Shown here: in pieces, positions 8,882 through 18,301 of the stretch
Numbering within the stretch: the stretch's first letter is position 1
Layout: every line of letters starts with the position of its first letter
Source of the DNA: Pseudomonas bharatica CSV86
GTDB taxonomy: Bacteria; Pseudomonadota; Gammaproteobacteria; Pseudomonadales; Pseudomonadaceae
Direction: 5' to 3'
Assembly (NCBI RefSeq): GCF_000319305.2
Contig: NZ_AMWJ02000002.1
Span: 1,936,001-2,000,000 of the forward strand
Length of the DNA stretch: 64,000 nucleotides
Notes under the pieces: model-generated
Seen by the model: the letters and a program-made list of their open reading frames with translations, nothing else
Told to the model about the DNA's origin: nothing
Database searches by the model: none
Translations under genes and position numbers: made by a program

Positions 8882-10069
8882 GTGGTGGAAAGTGTCGCGC
8901 AGGCGGATCGCCTCAAAGCAGTTGCATTGGAGTTCGCGTGCAAGCATGGGTTAAGCGCCCTGAGTGCCCGCTCGCTAGCTGGAGAGGTGGGTGGGAGCCC
9001 CTCTGCAGTGAACTACTACTTCGGGGGGCGTGAGCGCCTTTTGAGTAGCGTGTATCACGACGCCATGGAGTGGTCGCAGACAATCAGGAGCGGGGCCATT
9101 TCCAAGTGCGTCGACGCTGCCCCGACCTGGGCAGATCTTCCCCATGTATTCTCCAGTGTTGTACAGGCCCGATTGGAAGAAGAGCGTGGCCTATCGATGC
9201 TTCTGCAAGAGCTGGAGCAAGAAGCGGTAACAGGGCGTGAACCCTCGTTGCGAGAATTGGCAGCGGAAGAGGTTGATCGTGAGTGGCGGTTCTGGATGGA
9301 TTTAGCGGCTCGCTTCGGGTCTAGCCTAGAAGAGGCCACCGTTTGGACCGAGCTGGCGCTGGGCTTGACCGGATTACTACTGTGTGAGCCGAGCCCTGCG
9401 GTGCGCTCCTCCTGGATTACCGGCCCTGCTGTTCGGCTGCATCAACGTATGGGAGGACAGCAAATTATCAGGCTTGAGCGCCGTGACGAATTAGTCGAGG
9501 CGGATGACAGTGCAGCGGTCACGAATGAGACGGCCAAAGCAATCCTTGAAGCTGCGCTCACGGTTGTCGCAACGAAAGGGGCTGACCATCTTGTCCAACG
9601 AGAAGTGGCGACAATGGCGGGCGTTTCACTCGCAGCTGTGACGTACTTTTTTCGGACCAAACAGGATCTGATCTATGCGACTTTCAAGGAGCTGCGCCAG
9701 AGGCTTCGCGAGCGTGTTCGGGCATTTGAGAGCTATTCAAAGGGGAGCACGGGAGATGGCCCTGCGCTAATCAGTGATCGAGAGACCCTCACCGGGTTAG
9801 GGTCGCTTAATGCATTGCTGCGTGCGGCTGCTCGCGACAGCTCTCTGGCTCCTATTGCTAGCGAAATCAGGCAGCTAAGAGGCGTTGGTTCGTTCGTCAT
9901 GTTATCGAGGAAAGGACTGTCTGCCGACTGGCTGGACTCTTACCTCTGGGCCATGCTGATTTCGGGTCGGTTTAGACAAGTTTTGCTACGCGACCCGACA
10001 GAACAGATCGGGGCTGTTGAGCAAACCGTTGCCACAACCCTGCAGATTGTTTTCAACCACCAGAAATGA
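8882..10069 (+). CDS. Double-headed TetR-family regulator
   Basis: A 395-residue protein built from two complete TetR units in tandem. The first DNA-binding domain spans about residues 8-60 (LAGEVGGSPSAVNYYFGGRERLL) and the second about 214-268 (VATMAGVSLAAVTYFFRTKQDLI), each followed by a helical ligand domain. Ordinary TetR proteins are about 200 residues and bind as dimers, so this fusion is a built-in dimer with two different halves. The GTG start is supported by the purine-rich GATAGGGGG just upstream. It is divergent from the phosphoesterase-MFS-porin operon, which it probably represses through the TGTACA palindromes. Confidence 0.85.
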   Translation: MVESVAQADRLKAVALEFACKHGLSALSARSLAGEVGGSPSAVNYYFGGRERLLSSVYHDAMEWSQTIRSGAISKCVDAAPTWADLPHVFSSVVQARLEEERGLSMLLQELEQEAVTGREPSLRELAAEEVDREWRFWMDLAARFGSSLEEATVWTELALGLTGLLLCEPSPAVRSSWITGPAVRLHQRMGGQQIIRLERRDELVEADDSAAVTNETAKAILEAALTVVATKGADHLVQREVATMAGVSLAAVTYFFRTKQDLIYATFKELRQRLRERVRAFESYSKGSTGDGPALISDRETLTGLGSLNALLRAAARDSSLAPIASEIRQLRGVGSFVMLSRKGLSADWLDSYLWAMLISGRFRQVLLRDPTEQIGAVEQTVATTLQIVFNHQK

Positions 10070-10347
10070 TCGCTGACCAACTGCCCAGTCGAACCACTTC
10101 GACGATTCTGAATACGTGTTTAGACCGGCACCGTGCTTAGCGTCGTAGCAAAGCGAAACGCTCAGGTGACCAATGGCCGCTTCTTGCTGATTGCTGCCTT
10201 TGGCCACTGGCGGCTACGGGGCGAAAGCGGTCCGACGTGACTGACTTCCTCAGGACGTGATGCTGCCATTGGGCTCAACAGCAATCTTTGGCTTGCCCGC
10301 GAATGATGCGACGCGGTGTAATCACACTGCCATAAGCCCTCGCCCCC

Positions 10348-12244
10348 CTAACGCTTGATGCAAAAGCTTGCCACCATTTGGCGCAATTCACCCGATCTAG
10401 CATCCATCATTTTGCAAACGTCCAAATTCTGCTGTTGCCCCACTTGGACATGCTGATTCAGCGTAGCAATTTCGCCCACTTCGCGACTGATCGACTCGAC
10501 CACCGCGCGTTGCTGATCCGTGGCGGCAGCTACGGACTGGTTCATTTCATCGATATCGGCCAAACGATCGATTACTGCATCAATACCCCTGCAGGCCTGA
10601 GCAATGACGTTGACGCTGTGCTCGGTGTGCCGATGGCTGGCAACCATTGAGGCAATCGACGCTTGGGCGCCGACTTGAAGAGATTCAATCATTTCATGGA
10701 TCTCCTGGGCCGACCCCTGGCTGCGATGTGCCAATTGCCGCACCTCGTCCGCCACTACCGCAACCCCCCGGCCAGACTCCCCTGCTCGCGCAGCCTCAAT
10801 GGCTGCGTTGAGTGCCAGCAAATTGGTCTGTTGGGCAATGCTGTGAATCACTTCGAGGATGCGGCCGATGGCCTCGGTCTGGCCGCCTAGTTGCTCCATG
10901 CTCGCGCGGGCAGTTTCGACTTGGGCCGCAAGCGCATCAAGTGCCATGGAGCCCTCGCGGAGAACAAGTTGCCCGTGCTCGGCCTGGCTGCGGGCTGCGG
11001 GCTGCGGCACTTTGCACTGAAGCATTGGCGGCGTTACCGGCGATTTCCTGTACAACGGCACCCAACTGCTCGATGGCAGCGGTAACGGTGTCGCTGCGCT
11101 GCACCAGCTCGCTTGATTGGCGCAGGGTAGCTTGGCTGGCCTGGACCAGGCTGCGCGCACCTTCATCGACGCCGACACTGCCATTGGCGACCAGCCCGAT
11201 GGTGCGCTGCATGCGTTCGACGAAAAGGTTGAAGGCCTGAGCCAGCTGGGCCAGCTCATCTCGGCCAGTGGCAGGCAGGCGCTGGGTAAGGTCGCCTTCA
11301 CCGGCAGCGATGTCCTGCATGGCGACCATCATGCGCAGCAGCGCCTTTAGCAGCAAACGCAGCAGCACACCGAGGGCCAGCATCACCAGCAGCACTGACA
11401 CCAGCATGGCGATCAACGCCGAACCGCTGAAGTCGTGCAACTGCTGGTAAGCAAGGTCACGATCCACTGAGAGCCCGACATACCAGTCGGCACCCGGCAA
11501 CTCCGGTACCGGGACGAAGGTATCAATGCGGACCAGGCCATTGACCTCGTGCTCTTGCAGATCACGACTGACTTGCAGGGGTTGCGCCGAGTCCAGTTCG
11601 TTGAGACGACGGTTGATCAGGTCAGTCTGGGGATGCACCAGAATTTTCCCGGCACCATTGACCAGATAGGCATAGCCTTTGCCCTGCAGGTCGACGCTGC
11701 CGATGATCTGGACCAAGGTATCGATTGGTATTCCCGCACCCACCACGCCAAGCGACACGCCGGCACGCACCACCGGGGCAGCGGCGGCCATGATCATTTC
11801 CTGGGTAGCGGCATTGACATAGGGCTCGGTGAGGACGCTGTCGTTGCGCGCCTGCACACGCTGGTACCAGTCACGCTGGCGGGCATCATAGCCGACGGGC
11901 ATATCCTGCTGCGGGCGAATGCTGAAACTGCCATCGGCGCGCGCCAGATACACCATGTTGAAGGTTTTTCTCAGCACATCCTGGCCAAGGGCCTGCTCGA
12001 CGGCGACCTCACTGGTATCGGTGGCCAAGCGTTGTGCCAGGCTTTCGACCAGTAGCACTCGTCCGCCAAGCCAGTTGTGAACGCTGTCGGCGGCTAGGCC
12101 ACCAACCTCGCGCAGCTGGCTTTGCAGCTCTCGAGCCAACAGGCGCTTCTGCAAGATGTAGTTGTACAGGGTGAACGAAGCGAAGGCGCTGACCACGACC
12201 AGGGCAGCGGCCAACAAAATCTTGTAGCTGAACTTCATCATCAA
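10348..12244 (-). pseudogene. Methyl-accepting chemotaxis protein with dCache sensor, frameshifted
   Basis: The 5' part (12244 to about 11000) encodes a membrane helix at residues 8-30, a periplasmic double-Cache sensor including YDARQRDWYQR, a second membrane helix near residue 280, HAMP and the start of the signalling domain. The 3' part continues in another frame with the receptor hairpin tip (IAQQTNLLALNAAIEAARAG) and ends at 10348. The shift coincides with three tandem copies of GGCTGCG at 10986-11006; two copies would restore the frame. The intact receptor would be about 630 residues. It directly follows the ABC operon, so it could sense the same amino-acid-like ligand. Confidence 0.8.
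10986..11006. repeat. Three tandem copies of a 7-bp unit in the chemoreceptor gene
   Basis: GGCTGCG occurs three times in direct succession on the plus strand. The coding frame after it is offset by +1 relative to the frame before it, as expected for one extra 7-bp unit. Slippage between two and three copies would switch the receptor on and off. A 1-base insertion in the same place would also explain the shift. Confidence 0.75.
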
Positions 12245-12248
12245 GGCC

Positions 12249-13058
12249 CTAAAAAGGGCCGCGCAGTAAACCCTGCGCGGCCAAACACGCTCTACATTCG
12301 CGGCCCCAGGAGCGCGAGGACGCGAATGTCGGCAGAGTCTCAGGCGACCCGCTCCCCAGATACAGTTCGCTGACTTGCGGGTCGTGCATCAGTTCCCGAG
12401 CATTGCCGGTCAACGCCACACTGCCCATCGACAGCACATAGGCGCGGTCGGAGATGCGCAGCGCCTCCATCGCGTTCTGCTCCACCATCAGGATGGTCAC
12501 GCCTTCCTGATCGCGGACCTGCTGGATGGCTTCGAACACTTCCAGCAGCACTTTGGGCGACAGGCCCGCCGAGGGTTCGTCGAGCAGCAGTAGGCTGGGC
12601 CTGGGCATTAGCGCCCTGGCCAGGGCGAGGATCTGCCGCTCACCACCGGACATGGACGCCGCAGGTGCGTTGAACTTCTTTGCCAGGATTGGGTAGGCCG
12701 CGCACAGTTCATCGATACGTAGCTGGTTGTCTTGGGGGCGCTGGTAGTGCCCGCCCACGTGGAGGTTTTCGCGGATGCTGAGGCTGGCGAACACGTTGTC
12801 TGTCTGCGGCACAAAGCCAAGCCGGCAGCGGCGGATCTTCTCATGCACCGGTACCCGCGACACGTCCTGTCCCTGCAGCAGGACCTGCCCCTTGCGCGGC
12901 AGTAGGTAACCAGCGATGGTCTTGAGCAAGGTGCTCTTGCCGCAACCATTGGGGCCCAGCAAGGTAACGATTTCCTTCTGTTCGGCATGCAATGTCATGC
13001 CGCGCAGGATGTCCACCTCGGCGGTGTAACCGGCGAAGACGTCCCTCACTTCAATCAT
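12249..13058 (-). CDS. livF: Branched-chain amino acid type ABC transporter ATPase LivF, C-terminus apparently frameshifted
   Basis: An ABC ATPase with Walker A GPNGCGKST near residue 37, signature MSGGERQ, Walker B LLLLDEP and the H-loop replaced by Gln in VEQNA, which is typical of LivF. The ATG at 13058 overlaps the livG stop. After SELYLG the reading frame runs on for about 30 residues through a terminator hairpin to 12249. One extra G in the GGGG run (plus-strand CCCC at 12354-12357) would instead give an ending ERVA and a stop at 12340, as expected for the family. The long tail is therefore probably an artefact or a recent mutation. Confidence 0.85.
   Translation of the reverse strand: MIEVRDVFAGYTAEVDILRGMTLHAEQKEIVTLLGPNGCGKSTLLKTIAGYLLPRKGQVLLQGQDVSRVPVHEKIRRCRLGFVPQTDNVFASLSIRENLHVGGHYQRPQDNQLRIDELCAAYPILAKKFNAPAASMSGGERQILALARALMPRPSLLLLDEPSAGLSPKVLLEVFEAIQQVRDQEGVTILMVEQNAMEALRISDRAYVLSMGSVALTGNARELMHDPQVSELYLGSGSPETLPTFASSRSWGRECRACLAAQGLLRGPF
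12251..12282 (-). terminator. Rho-independent terminator of the liv operon
   Basis: A perfect 10-bp stem (GGCCGCGCAG paired with CTGCGCGGCC) with a 6-base loop is followed on the minus strand by CTTTTT. It lies just downstream of the expected livF stop at 12340 and just upstream of the chemoreceptor ATG at 12244, so it should separate the two transcripts. Confidence 0.8.
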
Positions 13059-13855
13059 GGCGCGTTCTCCTCGAGGGCTTGCGGGCTGTGACGGCCACCC
13101 AGGTATGCCTGAATCACCCGCGCGTTGGAGGCCAGTTTGTCCGGCCTGCAACTGGCGACAATCTCGCCGCGGTCCAGGACCACGCAGCGGCTGCAGACAT
13201 CGCGGATGAAGTGCATGTCATGCTCGACGATCACCAGCGTCATGCCTTGGGCATTGAGGCGCTTGAGCGCTTCTACCAGGTCACGGCGCAGATTGGGGTG
13301 CACTCCGGCGGTAGGCTCATCGAGCAGCACCAACTCGGGCTCGCCCATCAAAGCGCAAACAATGCCCAGCAGTTTCTTCTGCCCACCCGACAGCGCCGAA
13401 GCCGGCAGGTCGCGCACAGGGCTGAGCAGCAACTCATCGATCAGCCGCTCGGCCTTGGCCCGCGCCTGTTCCTCGGCCCGGCGCAGCGCCGGAAGGCCGA
13501 GCAGAGTGGCGAGCACTCCGTGCTGACGAGTGCAGGCTGCCATCGCCACTTCGATGACCGACATCTTGGTGGGCATGGAAGGCAGCTGGAAAGTCCGGGC
13601 AATGCCGTGGCGGACAATACGGTGAGCCTGCAAGCGCTCGATACGCCGCGCTCCCAGCGCAATGGCGCCGCCATCCACCGCTTCAAAACCGGTGATGCAG
13701 TTGAGCAAGGTGCTTTTACCGGAGCCGTTGGGCCCGAGCAGGCCGACGATTTCGCCGCGCTGCACGTTGAAGCTCACGTCACGCAGCACCTGGTTGCCGC
13801 CAAAGGCCTTAGCTACCGATTGCACGCTGAGCAGGTATTCGCGGGACGTACTCAT
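13055..13855 (-). CDS. livG: Branched-chain amino acid type ABC transporter ATPase LivG
   Basis: A 266-residue ATPase with Walker A GPNGSGKST near residue 40, signature LSGGQKK, Walker B LVLLDEP and the H-loop VEHDMHFI, all standard for LivG. The start overlaps the livM stop and its stop overlaps the livF start. It would energise uptake together with LivF through the LivH/LivM channel. Because livH is interrupted by the IS, the transporter is probably not functional in this strain unless another permease substitutes. Confidence 0.9.
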   Translation of the reverse strand: MSTSREYLLSVQSVAKAFGGNQVLRDVSFNVQRGEIVGLLGPNGSGKSTLLNCITGFEAVDGGAIALGARRIERLQAHRIVRHGIARTFQLPSMPTKMSVIEVAMAACTRQHGVLATLLGLPALRRAEEQARAKAERLIDELLLSPVRDLPASALSGGQKKLLGIVCALMGEPELVLLDEPTAGVHPNLRRDLVEALKRLNAQGMTLVIVEHDMHFIRDVCSRCVVLDRGEIVASCRPDKLASNARVIQAYLGGRHSPQALEENAP

Positions 13856-14718
13856 GCAATCTTCCTTACTTTTTCAGGGATCAGGCCTTCACTGCGCCAC
13901 ATCAGGCAGGCCAGCAGGATCGCGCCGATCAGGCCCAGGCGCAGAGCGCCGGCAAGGTCGGAGTCAAAGCCCAGGTAGTCCTTGGCGAACGGCACCAGGC
14001 TGTAGGCGGCCTGTACCAGGAACACCCCCAGCAAAACGCCACGCAGGTTGCCCAGGCCACCGATCATCAACATGGTCCAGAGCAGGAACGTCTCGGAGGC
14101 GAGTAGGTAGTCGGGGCCGACATAACTCATGAAGTGGGCGTACAGCGAACCGGCGATGGCGGTTAGCGCAGCGCTGGCCATGATCGCCCGCGACTTCAGT
14201 GAGGTCAGGTCATACCCCATGCAGGCGGCCAGTTGGGGTTCTTCGCGCATCAGCCGCAGGGCACGGCCGAAACGGCCATCGGCAAGGCGCTGGCAGAGCA
14301 GCGTGGCGATCCCCAGCAGCGCCAGCATCATCAACAGAAATGCCACGCCGTCGAACAGCGTAGGGATCGCGCCGATGCCTTGCGCACCACCGGTAAGCCA
14401 GCCCTCGTTGGTCGCCACCACGCGCAGGATTTCGGCAATTGCCAGGGTGGCGATACCCCAGTAGTCCGAAGCCAGCTTGCGCCCTAGGCGGGCCACGCAC
14501 CCGCCCAAACCCATGGCAAGAAGAACACCAAAGGCCATGCCGAGCCATGGCGAATAGCCAGCCTGGACCGCGATGCCGGTGCCGTAGGCGCCCAGGCCGG
14601 CGAAGGCGATGTGGCCGAAATTGAGCAGGCCGCCATAGCCGGCCTGCAGGTTGAGCCCCAGAGCCATCAGGCCATAGAGGCTGGCGAAGGTCAGCGCGGA
14701 AACCAGGAAATCAAACAC
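13852..14718 (-). CDS. livM: Branched-chain amino acid type ABC transporter permease LivM
   Basis: A 288-residue inner-membrane permease with about eight helices. The block GYGGLLNFGHIAFAGLGAYG near residue 30 and the late MIGGLGNLRGVLLG are the hallmarks of LivM/LivH permeases. It starts at a GTG that overlaps the end of the broken livH. No substrate-binding protein gene is present in the remaining operon; it was presumably beyond livH and lost. The true ligand (branched-chain amino acid, amide or urea) is not determined. Confidence 0.88.
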   Translation of the reverse strand: MFDFLVSALTFASLYGLMALGLNLQAGYGGLLNFGHIAFAGLGAYGTGIAVQAGYSPWLGMAFGVLLAMGLGGCVARLGRKLASDYWGIATLAIAEILRVVATNEGWLTGGAQGIGAIPTLFDGVAFLLMMLALLGIATLLCQRLADGRFGRALRLMREEPQLAACMGYDLTSLKSRAIMASAALTAIAGSLYAHFMSYVGPDYLLASETFLLWTMLMIGGLGNLRGVLLGVFLVQAAYSLVPFAKDYLGFDSDLAGALRLGLIGAILLACLMWRSEGLIPEKVRKIA

Positions 14719-15104
14719 GGCGCACCTCCCGGTCGAACAGGCCGTAGGGCTTGAACAGCAATGCCAGTAGCAGGATCAGGAAGGCCGCGCCGCTGATGTA
14801 GGAGACCGGCAAGAAAGCCATTTCCCGGCCCACCAGCCAACCGAAATTCAGGTTGGTGAGGTTTCGGTGAAGGCAATCAACAAGGCTCCGGCGACCGCAC
14901 CCATAGGGTTGCCAAGGCCGCCGAGGATGGCCGCAGCGAACACCGACAGGAGCAGATCGTGCCCCAAGTTGATGTAGGCACCGGTGGACAATGACAGCAG
15001 GCCGCCGCCCAGGCCGGCGATGGCGCCACTGGCGAAGGTCACCATCAGGATGATTCGGGCAGTATGCAGGCCGCTGGCGTTGGCCAGTGCCGGGTTGCCG
15101 GCCA
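14711..15104 (-). pseudogene. livH: LivH permease, 3' fragment truncated by the ISL3 element
   Basis: About 130 C-terminal codons of LivH remain, starting at the IS boundary. Conserved pieces are NPALANASG, FAAAILGGLGNPMGA and the tail LFKPYGLFDREVRRV. The 5' half is missing because the ISL3 element lies in the gene. A second lesion is visible near 14860: the frame shifts at TETLTNLNF, consistent with one missing C in an ACCCTC run. Even with that base restored, the gene is truncated. Confidence 0.85.
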
Positions 15105-15162
15105 GGGTATACGGATTTAATGGTTGATGGGGCACCTTTACCCCACCAACCTGATACCATTA

Positions 15163-16440
15163 TCAGATGGTTGATAGATCGACTCCGTAGTTGAGTTCCT
15201 CTGCGAAGTCCGGCAGTCCGTAACCGATGGTTTTCTTGTAGAAAGGAGAGACCTTCGCAGTCGGTGCCTTCTTCTTGTGCTTCGTGGTGTAGAGCATTCG
15301 TGCCCGCATCACCTCGAAGGAGTAACCGCGCCCTTCACGGTTCTTGTCCTTGGCCAGTCGGTTGATGGACTCCGTGTAAGCGTTGGTGACGGGCATGTCC
15401 GTCTCGAAGTAGGTCATGGTCTCTTCGCGCCAGTTTCCCACTGCCCTGACCAGATCGCTCCAGACTTCCTTTTGGCCCTTCGGGATGGTGGCTATCCACT
15501 CGTCCAGGGCGGCTTCTGCCTGGAGCCGTGTGGTGGCGTCCCAGATGCCGTAGAAGCGCTCCTTGTGCTCGTAGGCGGCCAGCAGTTGCGGGAACGCGCC
15601 TGTCCAGGTCTCCATGATGAGGCGCTCCCGGTCTGAGACTTCGTGAGCGCGTTTCAGCAGGATTTTCCGGTCTCCCTTGAGAGTCCGGCTCTGGGACGGT
15701 TTCAGCTCCTTTCTGAGGCCCTTGCGCACTCTCTCTAGGGCATCGTTGGCCATGCGCACCACATGGAACTTATCGACCACGATACGGGCCTGGGGCAGCA
15801 CAGCCTTGACCGCTGCCCGGTAGGGGTTCCACATGTCCATGCTGACGATCTCGACCTTCTGCCGGTCTTTCAGCTTCATCAGGTAGTTGGTCACCACGTC
15901 CTGGCGGCGGGTGGCCAGCAGGTCGAGCAGGGTTCGCTCCTCAATGTTGGTCAGAATGCAGCGGTAGCGCTTGTTCAGGTATAGCTCGTCAATGCCCAGG
16001 ATGCGGGGCGTCTCGAAGCGGTGCCAGCGCCCCAGGAACTCGGCGCGGGCGTTGAAGATGTCGCGCACCGTCTTCTCGTCCAGGCCGGTCTGTGCCGCCA
16101 CAAAGGTGTAGGGGTGGTTGAAGGATTCCTTCTCCACGTACTCATGCAGCCGCAGTGTCATACGGAATCCGTCCACCATCTCCGGTAGCTGGGGCCTGAA
16201 TGTTGTCTTGCAGGCCCGGCAGGTGTATCGGCGGCGGACCACCCAGAGAGTGACCCGCTTGCCGTGGATGGGCAGATCACGATAGGGAACGTCACGCTTG
16301 CCGAACCGCACGAACTCACCCTGCACGCCGCACCCCTCGCAGGCTACTGGTGTAGGTGCTTCAAGCCGAAAATGTATGTCTTCATTCTGCTCATCAGAAT
16401 CCACCAACTGGTACCCAGGAAGGCTTAACGAATTAATCAT
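15163..16440 (-). CDS. tnpA: ISL3-family transposase, complete (copy 2)
   Basis: A 425-residue DDE transposase identical to the one at 2551-3828, including zinc-ribbon cysteines, helix-turn-helix and the catalytic segments ILGIDELYL and VSMDMWN. Having two identical active-looking copies in inverted orientation allows movement of the whole 17-kb structure and inversion of the 11.2-kb interior by homologous recombination. Confidence 0.95.
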   Translation of the reverse strand: MINSLSLPGYQLVDSDEQNEDIHFRLEAPTPVACEGCGVQGEFVRFGKRDVPYRDLPIHGKRVTLWVVRRRYTCRACKTTFRPQLPEMVDGFRMTLRLHEYVEKESFNHPYTFVAAQTGLDEKTVRDIFNARAEFLGRWHRFETPRILGIDELYLNKRYRCILTNIEERTLLDLLATRRQDVVTNYLMKLKDRQKVEIVSMDMWNPYRAAVKAVLPQARIVVDKFHVVRMANDALERVRKGLRKELKPSQSRTLKGDRKILLKRAHEVSDRERLIMETWTGAFPQLLAAYEHKERFYGIWDATTRLQAEAALDEWIATIPKGQKEVWSDLVRAVGNWREETMTYFETDMPVTNAYTESINRLAKDKNREGRGYSFEVMRARMLYTTKHKKKAPTAKVSPFYKKTIGYGLPDFAEELNYGVDLSTI

Positions 16441-16452
16441 CTCCCGCCTTGA

Positions 16453-17487
16453 TCAGAAAAACAGGTAGGTGGCGTAACCGGCAATCATCGCCATAGCAAA
16501 AATGACTGCTAAAAACGCCGCTAAAAGCTTCAGCGTGAACAAAGAGCGCAACAGAATGAGCTCAGTCAGGCTGGCTCCGGCACTGCCGATGATCAACGCT
16601 AGCACCGTCCCGGCACCCACGCCTTTGGCCATCAGAGCCGCTGCCAGAGGTATGACGGCTTCAGCGCGAATATACAACGGCACGCCGATGACAGCGGCAA
16701 CTGGAATGGCAAAGGGATTATCTGGGCCTGCATACTGCTCCAATAAGTCAGTGGGCATGAAACCATAGATCACGCTGCCAATCGCAATACCGATGAGCAG
16801 GTAAGGCAACACATCGATAAAGTCCGACCAAGCTTCCCGCCACACACCACTGTACTTCCCTTCTTTCTTAACCGTGACAGTGGGTTGACTGTCACAGCAT
16901 TCGCTAGACGTAGAGACTGTTGTCTTCCTATCAGCCCCGCAAGAAGCCGTCTTCGGAGTGGTGTCGCAGCTGTTGGTGCCGCAACTCGATGCGGTCGATG
17001 TAGCACTGCACGGGCTTGCTGATGAACTACATCCACTGCTCTCTTGTGTCGCCGTCCGGCGCACATAACGCTCGAAGCCAAGCGTGTGAAGCAGCCATCC
17101 GGCACCTACCGCGACCACCAAAGCGGCGAGCACATAGATAGCAGTAAGTGTCCATCCAAACGTGGCAACCAGCAGGCCGACGACGATAGGATTCAGCAAC
17201 GGAGATGAGAAAAGAAACACCATCATCGGCCCAAAACCGGCCCGTGCCCGAATCAACCCTTTCAACATGGGGATAGTCGAGCAACTACAGAAGGGCGTTA
17301 TAGCTCCTAAACCAGCAGCAAGAAAATAGCCTCGCTTCCCACTGGAAGTCAGTAACGCTTCCACCTTGGATGGTGGGATGTGACGTTGAAGAACTCCGAC
17401 CAGCAAGCTAATGCCAATGAATAAAACCGATAGCTCGATAGCGAGAAAGGCGAACATGCCTAGAGCGTCTTGGAGTTGAGATGACAT
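16453..17487 (-). CDS. ArsP/DUF318-type permease (copy 2)
   Basis: Identical in protein sequence to the permease at 1504-2538: two membrane blocks with TPFCSCSTIP and a Cys/Ser-rich central loop at about residues 148-200. It is divergent from the arsR-like gene at 17587 and 12 bp ahead of transposase. The duplication doubles the dose of this putative metal exporter. Confidence 0.8.
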   Translation of the reverse strand: MSSQLQDALGMFAFLAIELSVLFIGISLLVGVLQRHIPPSKVEALLTSSGKRGYFLAAGLGAITPFCSCSTIPMLKGLIRARAGFGPMMVFLFSSPLLNPIVVGLLVATFGWTLTAIYVLAALVVAVGAGWLLHTLGFERYVRRTATQESSGCSSSASPCSATSTASSCGTNSCDTTPKTASCGADRKTTVSTSSECCDSQPTVTVKKEGKYSGVWREAWSDFIDVLPYLLIGIAIGSVIYGFMPTDLLEQYAGPDNPFAIPVAAVIGVPLYIRAEAVIPLAAALMAKGVGAGTVLALIIGSAGASLTELILLRSLFTLKLLAAFLAVIFAMAMIAGYATYLFF

Positions 17488-17586
17488 TCAATATTACTCC
17501 TATATTTCTAGTATTGTCGAAATGATGTACGCAGCCTACTTGCGTTTATCCGACCTGTCAACTATAATTCTAGAAACATCGAATTA
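17488..17586. promoter_or_regulatory. Divergent promoter and operator (copy 2)
   Basis: This is the inverted duplicate of the control region at 1405-1503. The palindrome TTCTAGAA lies at 17568-17575, next to the TATAAT box for the repressor gene. A TTGACA box on the minus strand serves the permease. The role as ArsR operator is inferred. Confidence 0.55.
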
Positions 17587-17913
17587 TTGGGGCGTGCTAT
17601 GGATCACGAAAAGGTTGCAGCCAGCTTAGCTGAGCTAGGGAATAGTCACCGACTGTCCGTGTTCCGCTTTCTGGTCAAAGCTGGCCATGATGGGGCTTCG
17701 GTCGGAGATATCCAGAAGGGGCTGGGTATTCCTGCTTCGACGCTATCACATCACCTTGCGCGCATGGCCAAGGTAGGGCTGATCCGGCAGGAGAAACATA
17801 GCCGCACGATTGTCTGTATACCCGAGTATGGGCACCTAGAGAATTTGATCGGTTTCTTACAAGAGGAATGTTGTGCAGGTGTCCGGATTGCGCATGAACC
17901 AGAACCGCTTTGA
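17587..17913 (+). CDS. ArsR-family winged-helix repressor (copy 2)
   Basis: Identical in protein sequence to the repressor at 1078-1404. The recognition helix is at about residues 50-62, and a C-terminal CC pair may bind metal. A second in-frame ATG at 17599 could be the true start. It probably autoregulates and represses the divergent permease. Confidence 0.85.
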   Translation: MGRAMDHEKVAASLAELGNSHRLSVFRFLVKAGHDGASVGDIQKGLGIPASTLSHHLARMAKVGLIRQEKHSRTIVCIPEYGHLENLIGFLQEECCAGVRIAHEPEPL

Positions 17914-18089
17914 CGCTTGCCCAGCTCTCGCTGTCCTCCCTAGTCAGCATCGCTATGAAGACTCAGGCGAAGGTGGAAACAGAAAATTGGCAGTAGAGTA
18001 GGCTGAAGAGGATCAATCAGATAATCCGCTGAGAAAGATTTTCTTCTTTACATCTTTGGCATTTTATCAACCAGAAATTCCGGATACCC

Positions 18090-18301
18090 GATTTTTTCTT
18101 TCTCGACACGCCGCCGCGCGCTCACGCCTGCGGCGTTTTTACTGGTTTCGCCTCTGCATGACACCATGCTTTTTGCATCACCTTGCTGCCGATAACGGTC
18201 TTTGACCGGCACTGAACCGGCACCGATCCTGACGCCTGCGGCACGCCTTTGTGCCGCGTTTTCCACGGGGAATCAGCGCAGGAGAAATCGGAGGCCAGGG
18301 T
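18090..18301 (+). other. Leader region of the conjugation block, joined to the IS
   Basis: The conjugative-element DNA begins directly after the IS end. The region has hairpin-forming stretches (CGCCGCGCGC... near 18108 and a GCCTGCGGC repeat at 18126 and 18232) but no gene. It ends with a strong ribosome site, GGAGG at 18290-18294, for traG. In related Tn4371-type elements the relaxase and regulatory genes lie upstream; here they are replaced by the IS. Confidence 0.5.

Larger units (their letters stand above)
15105..18089 (-). mobile_element. ISL3-family element with ArsR and permease passenger genes, copy 2
   Basis: This is an inverted duplicate of the element at 902-3886: same length, same ends and identical predicted proteins. 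Its transposase end abuts livH; its arsR end abuts the conjugation block at 18090. The 8-bp flanks (15097-15104 and 18090-18097) do not match each other. They also do not pair with the copy 1 flanks in either arrangement, so neither simple insertion nor a single inversion between the copies explains the present structure. Confidence 0.92.

Noticed and set aside
10070..10347. Possible small gene between the TetR regulator and the chemoreceptor
   Set aside because: The only open frame (minus strand, about 73 codons) is antisense at one end to the regulator and shows no protein-like motif or ribosome site.
894..18097. Target-site duplication around the IS copies or the composite
   Set aside because: The four 8-bp flanks (AAAACTTG, CAGTAAAC, GCCGGCCA, GATTTTTT) do not match in any direct or inverted pairing.
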